From Gluconacetobacter azotocaptans (lineage in GTDB: Bacteria; Pseudomonadota; Alphaproteobacteria; Acetobacterales; Acetobacteraceae): a stretch of DNA of 64,000 nucleotides. The notes under the pieces were generated by a model that was given only the letters and a program-made list of their open reading frames with translations, had not been told where the DNA came from and made no database searches. Position numbers and translations under genes: made by a program. Where the stretch lies: the NCBI RefSeq assembly GCF_014174355.1, contig NZ_JABEQF010000009.1, positions 1 to 64,000 of the forward strand, read 5' to 3'. Below, piece by piece: positions 28,001-34,803 of the stretch; the first letter of the stretch is position 1; each line of letters begins with the position of its first letter.

Positions 28001-28284
28001 TCCTCAGCAGCATGCAGCGTCGAATGTTTGAACTGGCGATAGGCGATTTGGGATGCTGAGCCTGGGGCCGTGCTTCCATGATAAAGCGCGAGATCAATAA
28101 CATTGAGTCCATCGGTGATTTCCTCGTCAGGCGATGTTCCCTCTATAGTAATTGCTACGAGAGAGGTTCCGAACCGTAAAATCTCAAGGCATAAACGTGC
28201 TGCGCGGAGATAATGAAATTGGTCACCATCTCTACTAGTTCGCACCAAATCCGCTTGTGATATATTTTTGACTGACGAAATCAT
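21958..28284 (-). CDS. Avs-like STAND NTPase with N-terminal nuclease-like domain (candidate anti-phage protein)
   Basis: A 2108-residue protein in three parts. Residues ~15-95 have a PD-(D/E)XK-like layout (E48, D64 in VIDLALY, Q84-F-K86 in YRQFKHS), similar to the Cap4/DUF4297 nuclease domains of Avs proteins. Residues ~255-560 are a STAND/NACHT-type ATPase: Walker A EGGVGKS (286-292), the family stretch VYDCFGNGGYR (310-320) with RHR, Walker B LLLIVIDAADNAE (382-394) and LTARPYR (423-429). The remaining ~1500 residues are helical, repeat-like and end in a basic tail, as in Avs sensor regions that bind phage terminase or portal proteins. Known Avs proteins tetramerise on phage ligand and then cut DNA. 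The assignment to Avs rests on architecture and the DCFG/RHR motifs; the subtype is uncertain. Confidence 0.8.
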   Translation of the reverse strand: MISSVKNISQADLVRTSRDGDQFHYLRAARLCLEILRFGTSLVAITIEGTSPDEEITDGLNVIDLALYHGSTAPGSASQIAYRQFKHSTLHAAEEWTDSGFKKTLKGFAARYEKLVESYGAEDVGKRFSFEFETNRPIAATVFEALSDLAEGQESKRSAYFRRELPLTGSALQNFAKLVHLMPSVPDYLTQRSLLEQGLGTYLPDSDKDAPLKLKDLVTRKATTEFERNPQIRRQDVLDAIDAREHSLFPAPSLIEIPQQIVAREQLPSIAAAIIASADPIIIQAEGGVGKSVTATTLARQLPSGSFGFVYDCFGNGGYRSASEYRHRPQDGLVQLVNEMASAGLCDPLLPSNKADDSAYVRAFLSRVRQAADQLTKSGDGLLLIVIDAADNAETASQEASDGPSFPRLLLREKLPANVRLVLTARPYRVGSLAPPPEVKLTTLQPFSESETAAKLRAHFSDVAPADVREFHRLTSHNPRVQSAALAVGDTVQEVLAQLGPTPRTVEDTIKELLEKAIAKARDVSAYEQQQIDLVCTALATLRPFVPLEIVAATAGVGVELVRSIANDLQRPLIVREDAVQFRDEPTETWFRQRFRPSGTELNAFISRLKPLAVESAYVAAVLPALMLEAGLFDELVALALTSEALPQGSAIAKRDVELQRLQFALKAALRSKRYFEAIKLAMKAGGEAATDERQQNLLNQNTDLAARFLEPNQILEQVSRRLITGGSWTGSEHAYEAALLSSSPQLVGDARSRLRFAYEWVGHWSRSRKSQEEDHFDRTSIDDEDIAALQLAELNLHGAAICAQQLRRWTPREVSFRVGRLLARRLVDAGRFTELDELAHEAGNDLGLILAITMELGGIGRVPPREAVQRAAALLASKHVKIDAPNDWRGEDTRLIAVSELVAAATKLRIAPRRDLARVLDRYIPKEAPRGLATRFPHEHDRRLAYLRAYSLRAKLRGRSVHLTEPAEPEIKKALKSKHGGYGSDAERYKRDIGVLLPWHDLWAGGLLKKIIPIDLSAAIDQARDRANQAEARSYEEYSATGDEIAHIWSQILVAVAAPEAEWLKLDAWRKELKHPLFTPTLTAIARRAAFLGQHGFALDIAAEAHKLSAGERDEADSKADGLISVCRAVLTSSEAEAGQYFNEAIVVASRIGSENLHRWEAILHLASASAAAPMDDPETAYRFARAAELTYEYVARDRHFPWDHTVEALTGLSHRSGPAIISRWLDRHFGNEFRILPELVEALRDGGHLDPIASLCLLPMRGWWNLLTVLKAALNGADGKTERTSIATAFLRYARFKGGSASDWREIGKILDALEFPSAIAHEMIEAASRSEEREQRSKTTYYSTETEAIDWDTVFNETDLLDPVSMNDALARYKKLEGGFYPSRFYEAAIDRLKAGSEANFLESLARSGTVERYELRGLLDAIPTTWESRVSVAPAIQALVKQVYRLECFSITASRYYQSLPHKLASEASGLTVRELLAEAVDAIGQTTVPSGADDLFQLVGVLATFLSVEQAREALSYALNLLEPLHEASDGDGPWSIDLVPPSTVEASIAGYLWAALGSPAAERRWNAAHSIRMLASLDRTVVIDHLMKFASQRSAGPFADVELRFYDLHAVQWFAISLARAAQESPATIARCKTYLLNQTSPNNQHVLTRSFAAEALLTLHQSEAILLEQEQVDALSAINKSKLPVVDSKSFGRARKGRPTERKWDDSRFHFGLDFPKYFLSPLGNAFAISDAEMEIEAEKIIRDDWGLADNGRYDKDVRATRKYFRDNDRRMRGEASAVDDLQFYLSYHATMTLAGKLLDEHPLHENLQEPDDDWRTFRRWLRSQGLTRSDGLWLADRRDVSPKECVSLSATKDEDWPSSLDDERVDRFSLLPDARVVASGRWTAYASRRRQEISVRSAFVSKETAPALVRALQNSEDRYFHRLPYSDEEDGELSKGNYLLKGWVSEFGRDEEGLDKFDAWAANVGHRTLAPSQNIVAQMGLEPDATDRTWQMNGTAAFSSEIWSEGSPDEDGQHSHGRRLLIHPPLIDGLLKKTGMSLIVEVRAERQMAYSRYDRWKEREGRDARSTTQIILFEEDKEPVSVRSDPKPRPQARRRSKGRR

Positions 28285-28668
28285 GCGATATTTCAGACCT
28301 TATACGTAAAAACCTTCGCGCAACTAGCCATTTTCAGTGGCGTGATTGGGACCTCAACGCGCTCGATTAAGCAGCTTGCATGCCATCACGAGATAGTCTG
28401 ACGCAACCAAAGATTTAATGCGAAACGCCGCCGTGGCAATTGGCTAGGATTGAGCGATATCGCTGGGAGCTAAGGCCGTAATATCTGCTCTCTTGGCAAA
28501 ACAGACCCGAAGATGTCTGTCGGCAATCAGTCAGCTTTCCTCGTGCCTACCTTCCTCGCGGCTGTGCAACTTATCTCCGCTATCATCGGACTTAACTGAC
28601 GACACGCCCTAAACTGCTGATATGCCGTAATTATATTGCTGTCTGAAGTGAATGTGGGCATCGGTGCT
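28285..28668. other. upstream region of the Avs-like gene, no gene seen
   Basis: An A+T-rich stretch from the start of the Avs-like gene to the right direct repeat. It should contain the promoter of that gene (minus strand). I cannot pick a convincing -35/-10 pair. A 61-codon minus-strand frame across the repeat has no family resemblance and is not called. Confidence 0.4.
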
Positions 28669-28687
28669 TGCGTGCCCCCGCAACCAT
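28669..28687 (+). repeat. right copy of the 19-bp direct repeat bounding the Avs-like island
   Basis: A perfect copy of the left repeat. It is followed within 27 bases by a strong terminator hairpin, so this side may keep the original 3' end of whatever sequence served as the integration target. I could not identify that target gene. Confidence 0.75.
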
Positions 28688-28713
28688 GGTTCAAGTGATT
28701 GATATCACACATT

Positions 28714-28741
28714 AAAACCCGCCCTCACCGGCGGGTTTTTT
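28714..28741. terminator. rho-independent terminator
   Basis: Stem AAAACCCGCC (28714-28723) pairs perfectly with GGCGGGTTTT (28730-28739) around a six-base loop, followed by more T. With A on one side and T on the other it can work in both directions. It separates the repeat-bounded island from the arsenic operon. Confidence 0.9.
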
Positions 28742-28929
28742 GTTGCCCAAAATTCCGCTCAGGAAACACATAGGAAACACACGGAAAGGTATTCAGGCGT
28801 AAAATTGTCGGTTCTCACTTCTGCGTGATGTGTCGGAGCAAGGTAAATTTTCCCGAGATCCCGGCGAGACGCATCCTCAGGCAAATTTCAATCCACATTG
28901 ATGAATTCGAGATCTCCCTTGATTCTAGT

Positions 28930-28949
28930 CCACATATCGGAATATGTGG
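28930..28949. promoter_or_regulatory. ArsR operator palindrome
   Basis: CCACATAT-CGGA-ATATGTGG is a perfect inverted repeat with 8-bp arms and a 4-bp spacer, ending four bases before the arsR start codon. Its place and size fit an ArsR dimer site, so arsenite should release the repressor and open transcription of arsRCB. The site occupies the expected ribosome-binding position, and repressor binding would also block the start region. Confidence 0.7.
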
Positions 28950-28953
28950 ATAT

Positions 28954-29307
28954 ATGGAAAACGAAGCAGCCCTCCAGGCGCTGAGCGCTCTGGCTCATTC
29001 TAGCCGCCTCGATGCCTTTCGGCTGCTGGTGCGTCATGAGCCGGAAGGGCTACCGGCCGGCGAGGTCGCGCGCCGGGTGGGCGTGCCACAGAACACGCTG
29101 TCCACACATCTGGCGATCCTCGCGCGCTCCGGTCTGGTCCACGCGACCCGGCAGAGCCGTTTGATCATCTATCGCGCCGATCTCTCAGCGCTTCGCGCGC
29201 TGGTTCTCTTTCTGGTCAAGGATTGCTGCGAAGGGCGCATCGATCTGTGCGCGCCGCTCATCGCTGAACTCGTTCCCTGCTGCCCGGTAGAAAAGGTGTC
29301 GTCATGA
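28954..29307 (+). CDS. arsR: ArsR-family arsenite-responsive repressor
   Basis: A 117-residue winged-helix repressor. Helix-turn-helix residues are ~34-60 (PAGEVARRVGVPQNTLSTHLAILARSG, shown as VPQNTLSTHLAIL). The helix 3 arsenic site of classic ArsR (CVC) is absent. Instead cysteines C91, C92 and C99 plus C109/C110 lie in the C-terminal part, like the Acidithiobacillus-type ArsR where As(III) binds near the C-terminus. The start is the ATG just after the operator; a longer in-frame extension upstream would run through the operator and is rejected. The stop overlaps the arsC start by four bases. Confidence 0.9.
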   Translation: MENEAALQALSALAHSSRLDAFRLLVRHEPEGLPAGEVARRVGVPQNTLSTHLAILARSGLVHATRQSRLIIYRADLSALRALVLFLVKDCCEGRIDLCAPLIAELVPCCPVEKVSS

Positions 29308-29726
29308 CCGTCACGATCTACCACAATCCCGCCTGCGGCACGTCACGCAACACACTCGCGATGATTCGAAACGCCGGGATCGAACCCACGATCATCGAAT
29401 ATCTGAAGACCCCACCGTCGCGCGACGAACTGGTCAGCCTGATCGCGCGCATGGGGAGGCCGGCGCGCGACCTGCTGCGGAGCAAGGGTACACCCTATGA
29501 GGAACTGGGTCTCGATAATCCGGCCCTGACCGACGACCAGTTGATCGACGCCATGATGGCGCACCCGATTCTGATCAACCGTCCGATCGTCGTGACCCCG
29601 TTGGGTGTCAAACTCTGCCGTCCGTCTGAAACCGTCCTCGACATCCTTCCGAAACAGCAGAAAGGCGCTTTCGCGAAGGAGGACGGCGAACAGGTTATCG
29701 ACCAGAGCGGCAAGCAGGTCGTCTGA
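29304..29726 (+). CDS. arsC: arsenate reductase, glutaredoxin-dependent type
   Basis: A 140-residue ArsC of the plasmid R773 family that reduces arsenate to arsenite using glutathione and glutaredoxin. The catalytic cysteine is C11 in [11 protein letters not shown]. The conserved basic region [18 protein letters not shown] provides arsenate-binding arginines near residues 93 and 106. It is translationally coupled to arsR (four-base overlap) and arsB (TGATG). The arsenite produced is handed to ArsB for export. Confidence 0.93.
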   Translation: MTVTIYHNPACGTSRNTLAMIRNAGIEPTIIEYLKTPPSRDELVSLIARMGRPARDLLRSKGTPYEELGLDNPALTDDQLIDAMMAHPILINRPIVVTPLGVKLCRPSETVLDILPKQQKGAFAKEDGEQVIDQSGKQVV

Positions 29727-31015
29727 TGCTCGCTCTTGTCATTTTCGTCGTCACCCTCGTCTTCGTCATATGGCAGCCCAAGGGATTAGGGATCGGCTGG
29801 AGTGCCTTGGCCGGTGCTGCCGTTGCCCTGGCAACCGGTGTCATCCACTGGCACGATATCCCGGTCGTCTGGCACATCGTCTGGGACGCCACCTTCACCT
29901 TCATCGCCCTGATCATCATCTCGCTCCTGTTGGATGAGGCGGGGTTTTTCCACTGGGCTGCACTGTATGTCGCCCGTTGGGGGCGGGGGAAAGCGCATGT
30001 ATTATTCCCGCTGATCGTCGTGCTGGGGGCGGCAATCGCCGCGATCTTTGCCAATGATGGGGCGGCTCTGCTGCTGACGCCGATCGTGATCGCGATCCTG
30101 GCGCAACTGCGTTTGTCCCATACGGCGGCGCTGGCATTCGTGATCGCGACGGGATTCGTCGCCGATACCACCAGTCTTCCGCTGGTGATTTCCAACCTGG
30201 TGAACATCGTCAGCGCGAATTTCTTCGCGGTGCCGTTCGACCGCTATGCCGTCGTGATGGTGCCGGTGGATCTGGTCTCGCTGGCCGCGACATTGGGCGT
30301 GCTGGGGCTGTATTACCGGCGCGACGTGCCGGCCTCGTATCCCGTCGCAACTTTGCCCGAGCCCGCGAGCGCCATCCGTGACCCGCTGGTGTTCCGGGCG
30401 GCGTTCCCGCTGCTGGTGGCGCTGCTGCTCGCCTATTTCCTGACCGCGCCGTTCCATCTCCCGGTCGCAACCGTCGCCGGCATCGCCGCCTCGATTCTGT
30501 TCGCTCTCGCGGTGAAAAGTCCGGTCATTCGGGTGCGCAAGGTGCTGCATGGCGCACCGTGGCAGATCGTCATCTTCAGCCTGGGCATGTATCTGGTGGT
30601 CTACGGGCTCAAAAACGCCGGCCTGACCAATCATGTGGCGGACGCGCTGGTCTGGCTTGGCCATCGGGGCACGATTGTCGCCACGGTGGGGACGGGCTTC
30701 CTGGCGGCCCTGCTGTCGTCGGTGCTGAACAACATGCCCAGCGTGCTTGTCGGCGCGCTGTCGATCCAGCAGGCGCAGGACATCGCGCCGCTCACGCGCG
30801 ACCTGATGGTCTATGCCAACGTCATCGGCTGCGATCTGGGGCCGAAATTCACGCCGATCGGCAGCTTGGCGACCCTGCTGTGGCTGCACGTGCTGGCCGG
30901 CAAGAACTACCGCATCACCTGGGGCCAATACATGAAGGTCGGACTGGTCATCACCCCACCGGTGCTTCTGGTCGTGCTGTTGGCGCTCGCCTTCTGGTTG
31001 CCCGCAATCAGTTGA
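29726..31015 (+). CDS. arsB: arsenite efflux pump ArsB
   Basis: A 429-residue polytopic inner-membrane protein with about 12 hydrophobic segments. The family's [15 protein letters not shown] stretch near residues 108-122, and the matching [15 protein letters not shown] and [20 protein letters not shown] in the second half, show the ArsB/NhaD fold. It exports As(OH)3 or Sb(OH)3 in exchange for protons. No ArsA ATPase is encoded here, so it should act as a secondary pump. It is full length and follows arsC directly. Confidence 0.93.
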   Translation: MLALVIFVVTLVFVIWQPKGLGIGWSALAGAAVALATGVIHWHDIPVVWHIVWDATFTFIALIIISLLLDEAGFFHWAALYVARWGRGKAHVLFPLIVVLGAAIAAIFANDGAALLLTPIVIAILAQLRLSHTAALAFVIATGFVADTTSLPLVISNLVNIVSANFFAVPFDRYAVVMVPVDLVSLAATLGVLGLYYRRDVPASYPVATLPEPASAIRDPLVFRAAFPLLVALLLAYFLTAPFHLPVATVAGIAASILFALAVKSPVIRVRKVLHGAPWQIVIFSLGMYLVVYGLKNAGLTNHVADALVWLGHRGTIVATVGTGFLAALLSSVLNNMPSVLVGALSIQQAQDIAPLTRDLMVYANVIGCDLGPKFTPIGSLATLLWLHVLAGKNYRITWGQYMKVGLVITPPVLLVVLLALAFWLPAIS

Positions 31016-31040
31016 TCTCCGCAATGCGAAGGGAGTTCCG

Positions 31041-31106
31041 ATGTCGCTTGACACGCCGATGCCCGCGATGCACCTGGAATTTCTGAAGTTGCCCGATCCG
31101 ACGTGA
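31041..31106 (+). CDS. 21-codon open frame after arsB, probably a truncated gene
   Basis: It starts MSLDTPMPAMHLEFLKLPDP after a GGGAG ribosome site and stops at once. A well-placed start just downstream of arsB suggests the 5' end of a further arsenic-operon gene cut off by deletion. The remnant is too short to say which one. No continuation is found in the following 200 bases. Confidence 0.3.
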   Translation: MSLDTPMPAMHLEFLKLPDPT

Positions 31107-31210
31107 CCTGTCCCTGTGGTCCGAGGGGCAGGTGTGGTGCAGTCCAGAGCGTCGCTGGTCGTTGTCGTTTCTTCAGTATCGCATTTCCGGTCATATCGGA
31201 CGGTGATCGG

Positions 31211-31393
31211 CTACACCTGAGCGCCGAATAGTTTCCCGATTATTACCGTCACTATCATGGCGACAACGCCCCAGAATGTGACACGGATCGCCGCGCGCAG
31301 AGGCCGGGCACCTCCCGCACGGGCGCCCACAACGCCAAGGACAGCGAGACAGATCAGGGAGGTCAGCGAAACGGCCCACGGTGCCAGTGCCAC
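31211..31393 (-). pseudogene. C-terminal fragment of a VIT1/CCC1-family iron/manganese transporter
   Basis: About 58 residues (LAPWAVSLTSLICLAVLGVVGAR, then a short loop and RAAIRVTFWGVVAMIVTVIIG) match the last two membrane helices of VIT1/CCC1-type membrane proteins. The preceding three helices and ferritin-like parts are missing; upstream the frame becomes unrelated polar sequence. It is a remnant, cut near 31390. Confidence 0.65.
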
Positions 31394-31815
31394 CTTCGGG
31401 GGCTGGTCAGGAAATGAGTCTTTTGGGCCTCCTGATCCCGTCGCCGTTTCAGGCTTTTTCGCACGGTGCAGTCGCCACTCTTGAGCGACTTCACGACTGG
31501 AGTGCCCGGCTCTCGTTATCGGCCTCGCTGCCGGTCATGCGAGTACAGCGCTGGTTCACCGTTTCATCCTTCGTGACAATGTGCTCAACCGGATGGCCCT
31601 TGGGCGGGCGGCCCGAACCTGAGTGGGTCAGGGGCAGCAGATATGCAGCAGATAAAAGAAGGCGTTGCCGAAGCAGCCGCTGAAAGGCTGTCTAGCAGCC
31701 TATTGGCTTGGCGCTTGCAGCGTAGGGTAACCGGGTCGCTTGGGGTGACCGGCTTTGGCCCAGTCTACTCTGCCAAGCTGTCCCTTCACACACTTGAACC
31801 AGGTAGATGTGGGGT
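31394..31815. other. about 420 bases without a recognised gene
   Basis: This stretch joins the truncated transporter to the ATP-grasp gene. A 58-codon plus-strand frame at 31643-31819 (starting MQQIKEGVAEAAAERL) is open but matches nothing I know and overlaps the end of the opposite gene. No terminator or promoter stands out. It is probably a scar of several deletions. Confidence 0.4.
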
Positions 31816-32787
31816 CTAATTCGACGGGGGATAGCGCCGCATCAATCGCAACTGTCGCCACCACGCGCGGAAAAGAGCCGCCGCGCCGATCGGGATCCGG
31901 CCGGTGGCCCGCATCTCGGCGGCCAGCGCGAACAATGTCTTCTGCTTGGCGAAGACGCCGCGATATGCCTCCGGCAGGCTCAGTGTCGGGTCCCAGAACT
32001 GAATGGCTTCCGATCCGGCACCGTTGACCTCGATGATCTGGAATTGTCCCCGTCGCAGGGCGTCTTCGCTGCTGAACCGCACGTCAAGGCGACCGAAATA
32101 AAAGCCGTTCATCGACCGGGCAATGGCGTCGACGGCGTCCTCAAGGTTGGGGGTGTTCAGCCTCATGGCGTTTTCATAGCGCCCCCCGACCCGCAGGGAA
32201 GCGACCGTGCCGAGGATGACACTTTCACCGCATGCCGGGGTTTGTTCCAGGCGGCCGACGGGTAGAGCCGTCCTGTAGTGCGTCATCAAGGGAAAGAGCC
32301 GTGGATTTGCGATGATCAACTCGGCAATGGAGCGAACGCCGTCGCCGATGACCTGCGGCGAATGACGAACCGCAAGTCCGATAAGGCGGCCGTGGGCTTC
32401 GGTGGGCCTGCGCATGTAGAAGAGGCCGGCTTCGTAGGGTCCGGGAACAAATTCCTGCAACAGGAAACCGGCGCGGGATGGAAAGGCGGCGATGTATTGT
32501 GCCAGCTTACCAGCAGTGTTGATCCGCCTGACGCCATAGCCGCACCAGCCAATGTCGGGTTTGGCGATCAGCGGGAAGCCCAATGTGCCCGCGATGGAGC
32601 CCACCCCACGGACGTCATCGGGGGAGATGAGAAGGGTCCGAGCGACCCATGGCGAATATTCCGGGCTGATCCGGGCCAGACAGGCATGTTTGGATTCCCC
32701 CGCCAGTCCTCCGGTCTCGATCGCCGGATTGACGACCGATGGTAGCGTCAGGCTGCGGTAACGAAGTCCCAGCCACAGCCACTGCAT
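31816..32787 (-). CDS. ATP-grasp domain enzyme
   Basis: A 323-residue protein of the ATP-grasp superfamily, which joins a carboxylate to an amine or thiol through an acyl phosphate. Lysine in GFPLIAKPDIG and glutamate in LLQEFVPG bind ATP, and the metal-binding set FQIIEVNGAG carries the Glu and Asn. The start is uncertain: I use MQWLWLGLRYRSL, which fits the family start and avoids overlap with the divergent gene, though the frame is open further up and the ribosome site is weak. It is divergent from a methyltransferase/di-iron protein operon. D-Ala-D-Ala-ligase-like or amide-forming activity is likely; the substrate is unknown. Confidence 0.75.
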   Translation of the reverse strand: MQWLWLGLRYRSLTLPSVVNPAIETGGLAGESKHACLARISPEYSPWVARTLLISPDDVRGVGSIAGTLGFPLIAKPDIGWCGYGVRRINTAGKLAQYIAAFPSRAGFLLQEFVPGPYEAGLFYMRRPTEAHGRLIGLAVRHSPQVIGDGVRSIAELIIANPRLFPLMTHYRTALPVGRLEQTPACGESVILGTVASLRVGGRYENAMRLNTPNLEDAVDAIARSMNGFYFGRLDVRFSSEDALRRGQFQIIEVNGAGSEAIQFWDPTLSLPEAYRGVFAKQKTLFALAAEMRATGRIPIGAAALFRAWWRQLRLMRRYPPSN

Positions 32788-32899
32788 GATGAGGGGTATG
32801 CATAATATCGGCTTCGGCAGCCGTTCTATGGCACCGAAGCTGGGCGGACCGGCGGGACGGCAGGAACAAGCGCCCATTATGCTGCGTTGTGACCTCATC

Positions 32900-33853
32900 A
32901 TGGAACAGCGTATCTCCTGCACCTCGAACCCGGATCAGGCAATGCGACAGGTGGGGATCACGCTGTTGCGGGCGGGATACAGGTTTGTTTGTCCAACGCC
33001 CGAAACCCAGCGCCGTGTGAACGCACGGCCGGGCAACGAGTGGGCTGGAAATCTTGTCGATATCTTTGGCTGGAGCCGGCCGTTCCGGCGGGATGTGCTG
33101 CCCGCACCGCTCTTCGAACAGGCGATGGCGGCGGGCATGCTGGTCGCGGACAGTGGGGCCTGGCGCAGTTGTTTCCGGTTCTCGACGCTGGGGCACAACA
33201 GCTTCTTTCACTCATCCTTTCCGACCGAGGCGGCGGACGCCGTGTTCTTCGGTCCCGACAGCTATCGGTTTGCGGCCGTGCTGACGGCCTTTCTTCGTGA
33301 TGTTCCACCGACCGCGCGGGCGGTCGATATCGGTTGTGGCACGGGACTGGGCGCGATCCTGATCGCGCAGCATGACCCGACAACCGAAACCGTGATGGTC
33401 GACATCAACGAGGCTGCGCTGCGGCTGGCGCGCGTCAATGCCGAACTGGCCGGCGTCGACGGCATTCTGGCGCGGCAGAGCGATCTTCTTTCGGATGTTT
33501 CGGGGGCAGTCGATCTGATCGTGTCCAACCCGCCCTATCTGCCCGATCCTCGACGCCGGCTCTACCGAAACGGTGGCGGCCGGCTGGGAGAGGGGCTGTC
33601 ATTGGCGATCGTCAGGACTGCCATGGAGCGGCTCGCGCCCGGGGGGACGTTACTCCTTTACACGGGGACCGCGATCATCGGTGGAGACAATCCATTTCTG
33701 CAGGAGGTAGCGTCGCTGCTGAGGAATGCGGATTTCGTCTGGAAGGCCATCGAACTCGATCCGGATGTGTTCGGGGAGGAACTGGAGGACGGCCCCCTGT
33801 CCGTCGCCGAGCGTATCGCGGTGATCTGCCTGACGGTGACACGACGAAGGTAG
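32900..33853 (+). CDS. class I SAM-dependent methyltransferase (HemK/PrmC-like core)
   Basis: A 317-residue protein. The N-terminal ~130 residues are an accessory domain of unknown family. A Rossmann methyltransferase follows, with motif I VDIGCGTG (142-149), acidic residue VMVDIN (166-170) and the catalytic-type NPPYLPD (210-216) that marks N-methyltransferases acting on amide or amino groups (PrmC, N6-adenine enzymes). The frame is open to 32786, but that part overlaps the divergent ATP-grasp region, so I start at MEQRISC. The di-iron-like gene follows after 12 bases. The target is unknown, possibly a small molecule rather than a release factor. Confidence 0.78.
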   Translation: MEQRISCTSNPDQAMRQVGITLLRAGYRFVCPTPETQRRVNARPGNEWAGNLVDIFGWSRPFRRDVLPAPLFEQAMAAGMLVADSGAWRSCFRFSTLGHNSFFHSSFPTEAADAVFFGPDSYRFAAVLTAFLRDVPPTARAVDIGCGTGLGAILIAQHDPTTETVMVDINEAALRLARVNAELAGVDGILARQSDLLSDVSGAVDLIVSNPPYLPDPRRRLYRNGGGRLGEGLSLAIVRTAMERLAPGGTLLLYTGTAIIGGDNPFLQEVASLLRNADFVWKAIELDPDVFGEELEDGPLSVAERIAVICLTVTRRR

Positions 33854-33865
33854 GAGAGAGCGCCG

Positions 33866-34747
33866 ATGAACGACAGCCTGTCGGGACGTGCCGTGGAGCA
33901 CACGCAACGGAGCCTCCATCTGGATCTTGCGAGGCTGAATCATGTGCGTCTGACGCCGTGCCTGCCCGAGGACGATGATAGCGTCGGACCGGACCTCGGC
34001 CCCCTGCTGGAGAACGAGGCGCGCTTTCTGCACGCGATGCGCGCACGGGTCGCGCCGGCCGCCGCGCGTGCGCCGGCGGACCCGGTGGCATTCGTGTTAT
34101 GGTTCGAGGAACTGGAGCGGACCGGCCCCGGTCAGGGGGACAGGCTTTTCACCTGGCTGGCACATGAGGCGCCTCGTGAGGCCATGTGCTGGTTCCTTGA
34201 ACAGGAAGCCGCGGGCGAGGCTGGTTTCGAGGATCTGACGGCCCTGGTCCAGGTGCGTATGCCGACGCGGCCCAAGCTTGAACTGGCGCGGAATTACTGG
34301 GACGAGATGGGCCATGGCCGCGAACCCGGCATGCACGGGCTGATTCTGGAGCATCTGGTCCACGCTCTGGGCCTGCAGCCCCGGCCGGAGACGACGGTGT
34401 GGCAATCGCTAGCCCTCGCCAATACCATGACAGGTCTGGCGTCTCACCGGCATCTGGCGTTTCACGCGATCGGCGCGCTGGGCGTGATTGAGTTGACCGC
34501 GCCGGGCAGGGCGACAAGGGTCGCCGCCGGGCTGAAGCGACTGGGCGTGGGACCGGATGACCGGCATTATTTCGACCTGCACGCCGTCCTGGATGTGCGC
34601 CATTCCGCGACGTGGAACACGGAGATTATCGGTCCACTCGTCGCGGAAGATCCGCGGCGCGCGACGGCGATCGCCGAGGGTGCCTTGATGCGGCTCGAAT
34701 GTGGTGCCGCATGTTTTCGTCGCTATCGGGATCATTTCGGCTTGTAG
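33866..34747 (+). CDS. heme-oxygenase-like di-iron protein (iron-containing redox enzyme family)
   Basis: A 293-residue all-helical protein. The stretch LARNYWDEMGHG (140-151) with H157, and later HYFDLHAVLDVRH (234-246), supply His and acidic residues of the kind that bind two irons in heme-oxygenase-like oxidases (HDO, as in UndA, BesC, SznF). Members cleave C-C bonds or hydroxylate nitrogen in natural-product pathways using O2. It follows the methyltransferase by 12 bases and precedes a multicopper oxidase by 56, so they are probably co-transcribed. The exact ligands and the reaction need a structure-based alignment. Confidence 0.75.
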   Translation: MNDSLSGRAVEHTQRSLHLDLARLNHVRLTPCLPEDDDSVGPDLGPLLENEARFLHAMRARVAPAAARAPADPVAFVLWFEELERTGPGQGDRLFTWLAHEAPREAMCWFLEQEAAGEAGFEDLTALVQVRMPTRPKLELARNYWDEMGHGREPGMHGLILEHLVHALGLQPRPETTVWQSLALANTMTGLASHRHLAFHAIGALGVIELTAPGRATRVAAGLKRLGVGPDDRHYFDLHAVLDVRHSATWNTEIIGPLVAEDPRRATAIAEGALMRLECGAACFRRYRDHFGL

Positions 34748-34803
34748 TGGACATAAGGCGGAGTTCGACGCTGGGAAGGCGCCATGGAAAGATTGGCAGC
34801 ATC

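Noticed and set aside
28527-28712. 61-codon minus-strand frame across the right direct repeat
   Set aside because: No domain, no ribosome site seen, and it spans the repeat and runs up to the terminator. Treated as chance.
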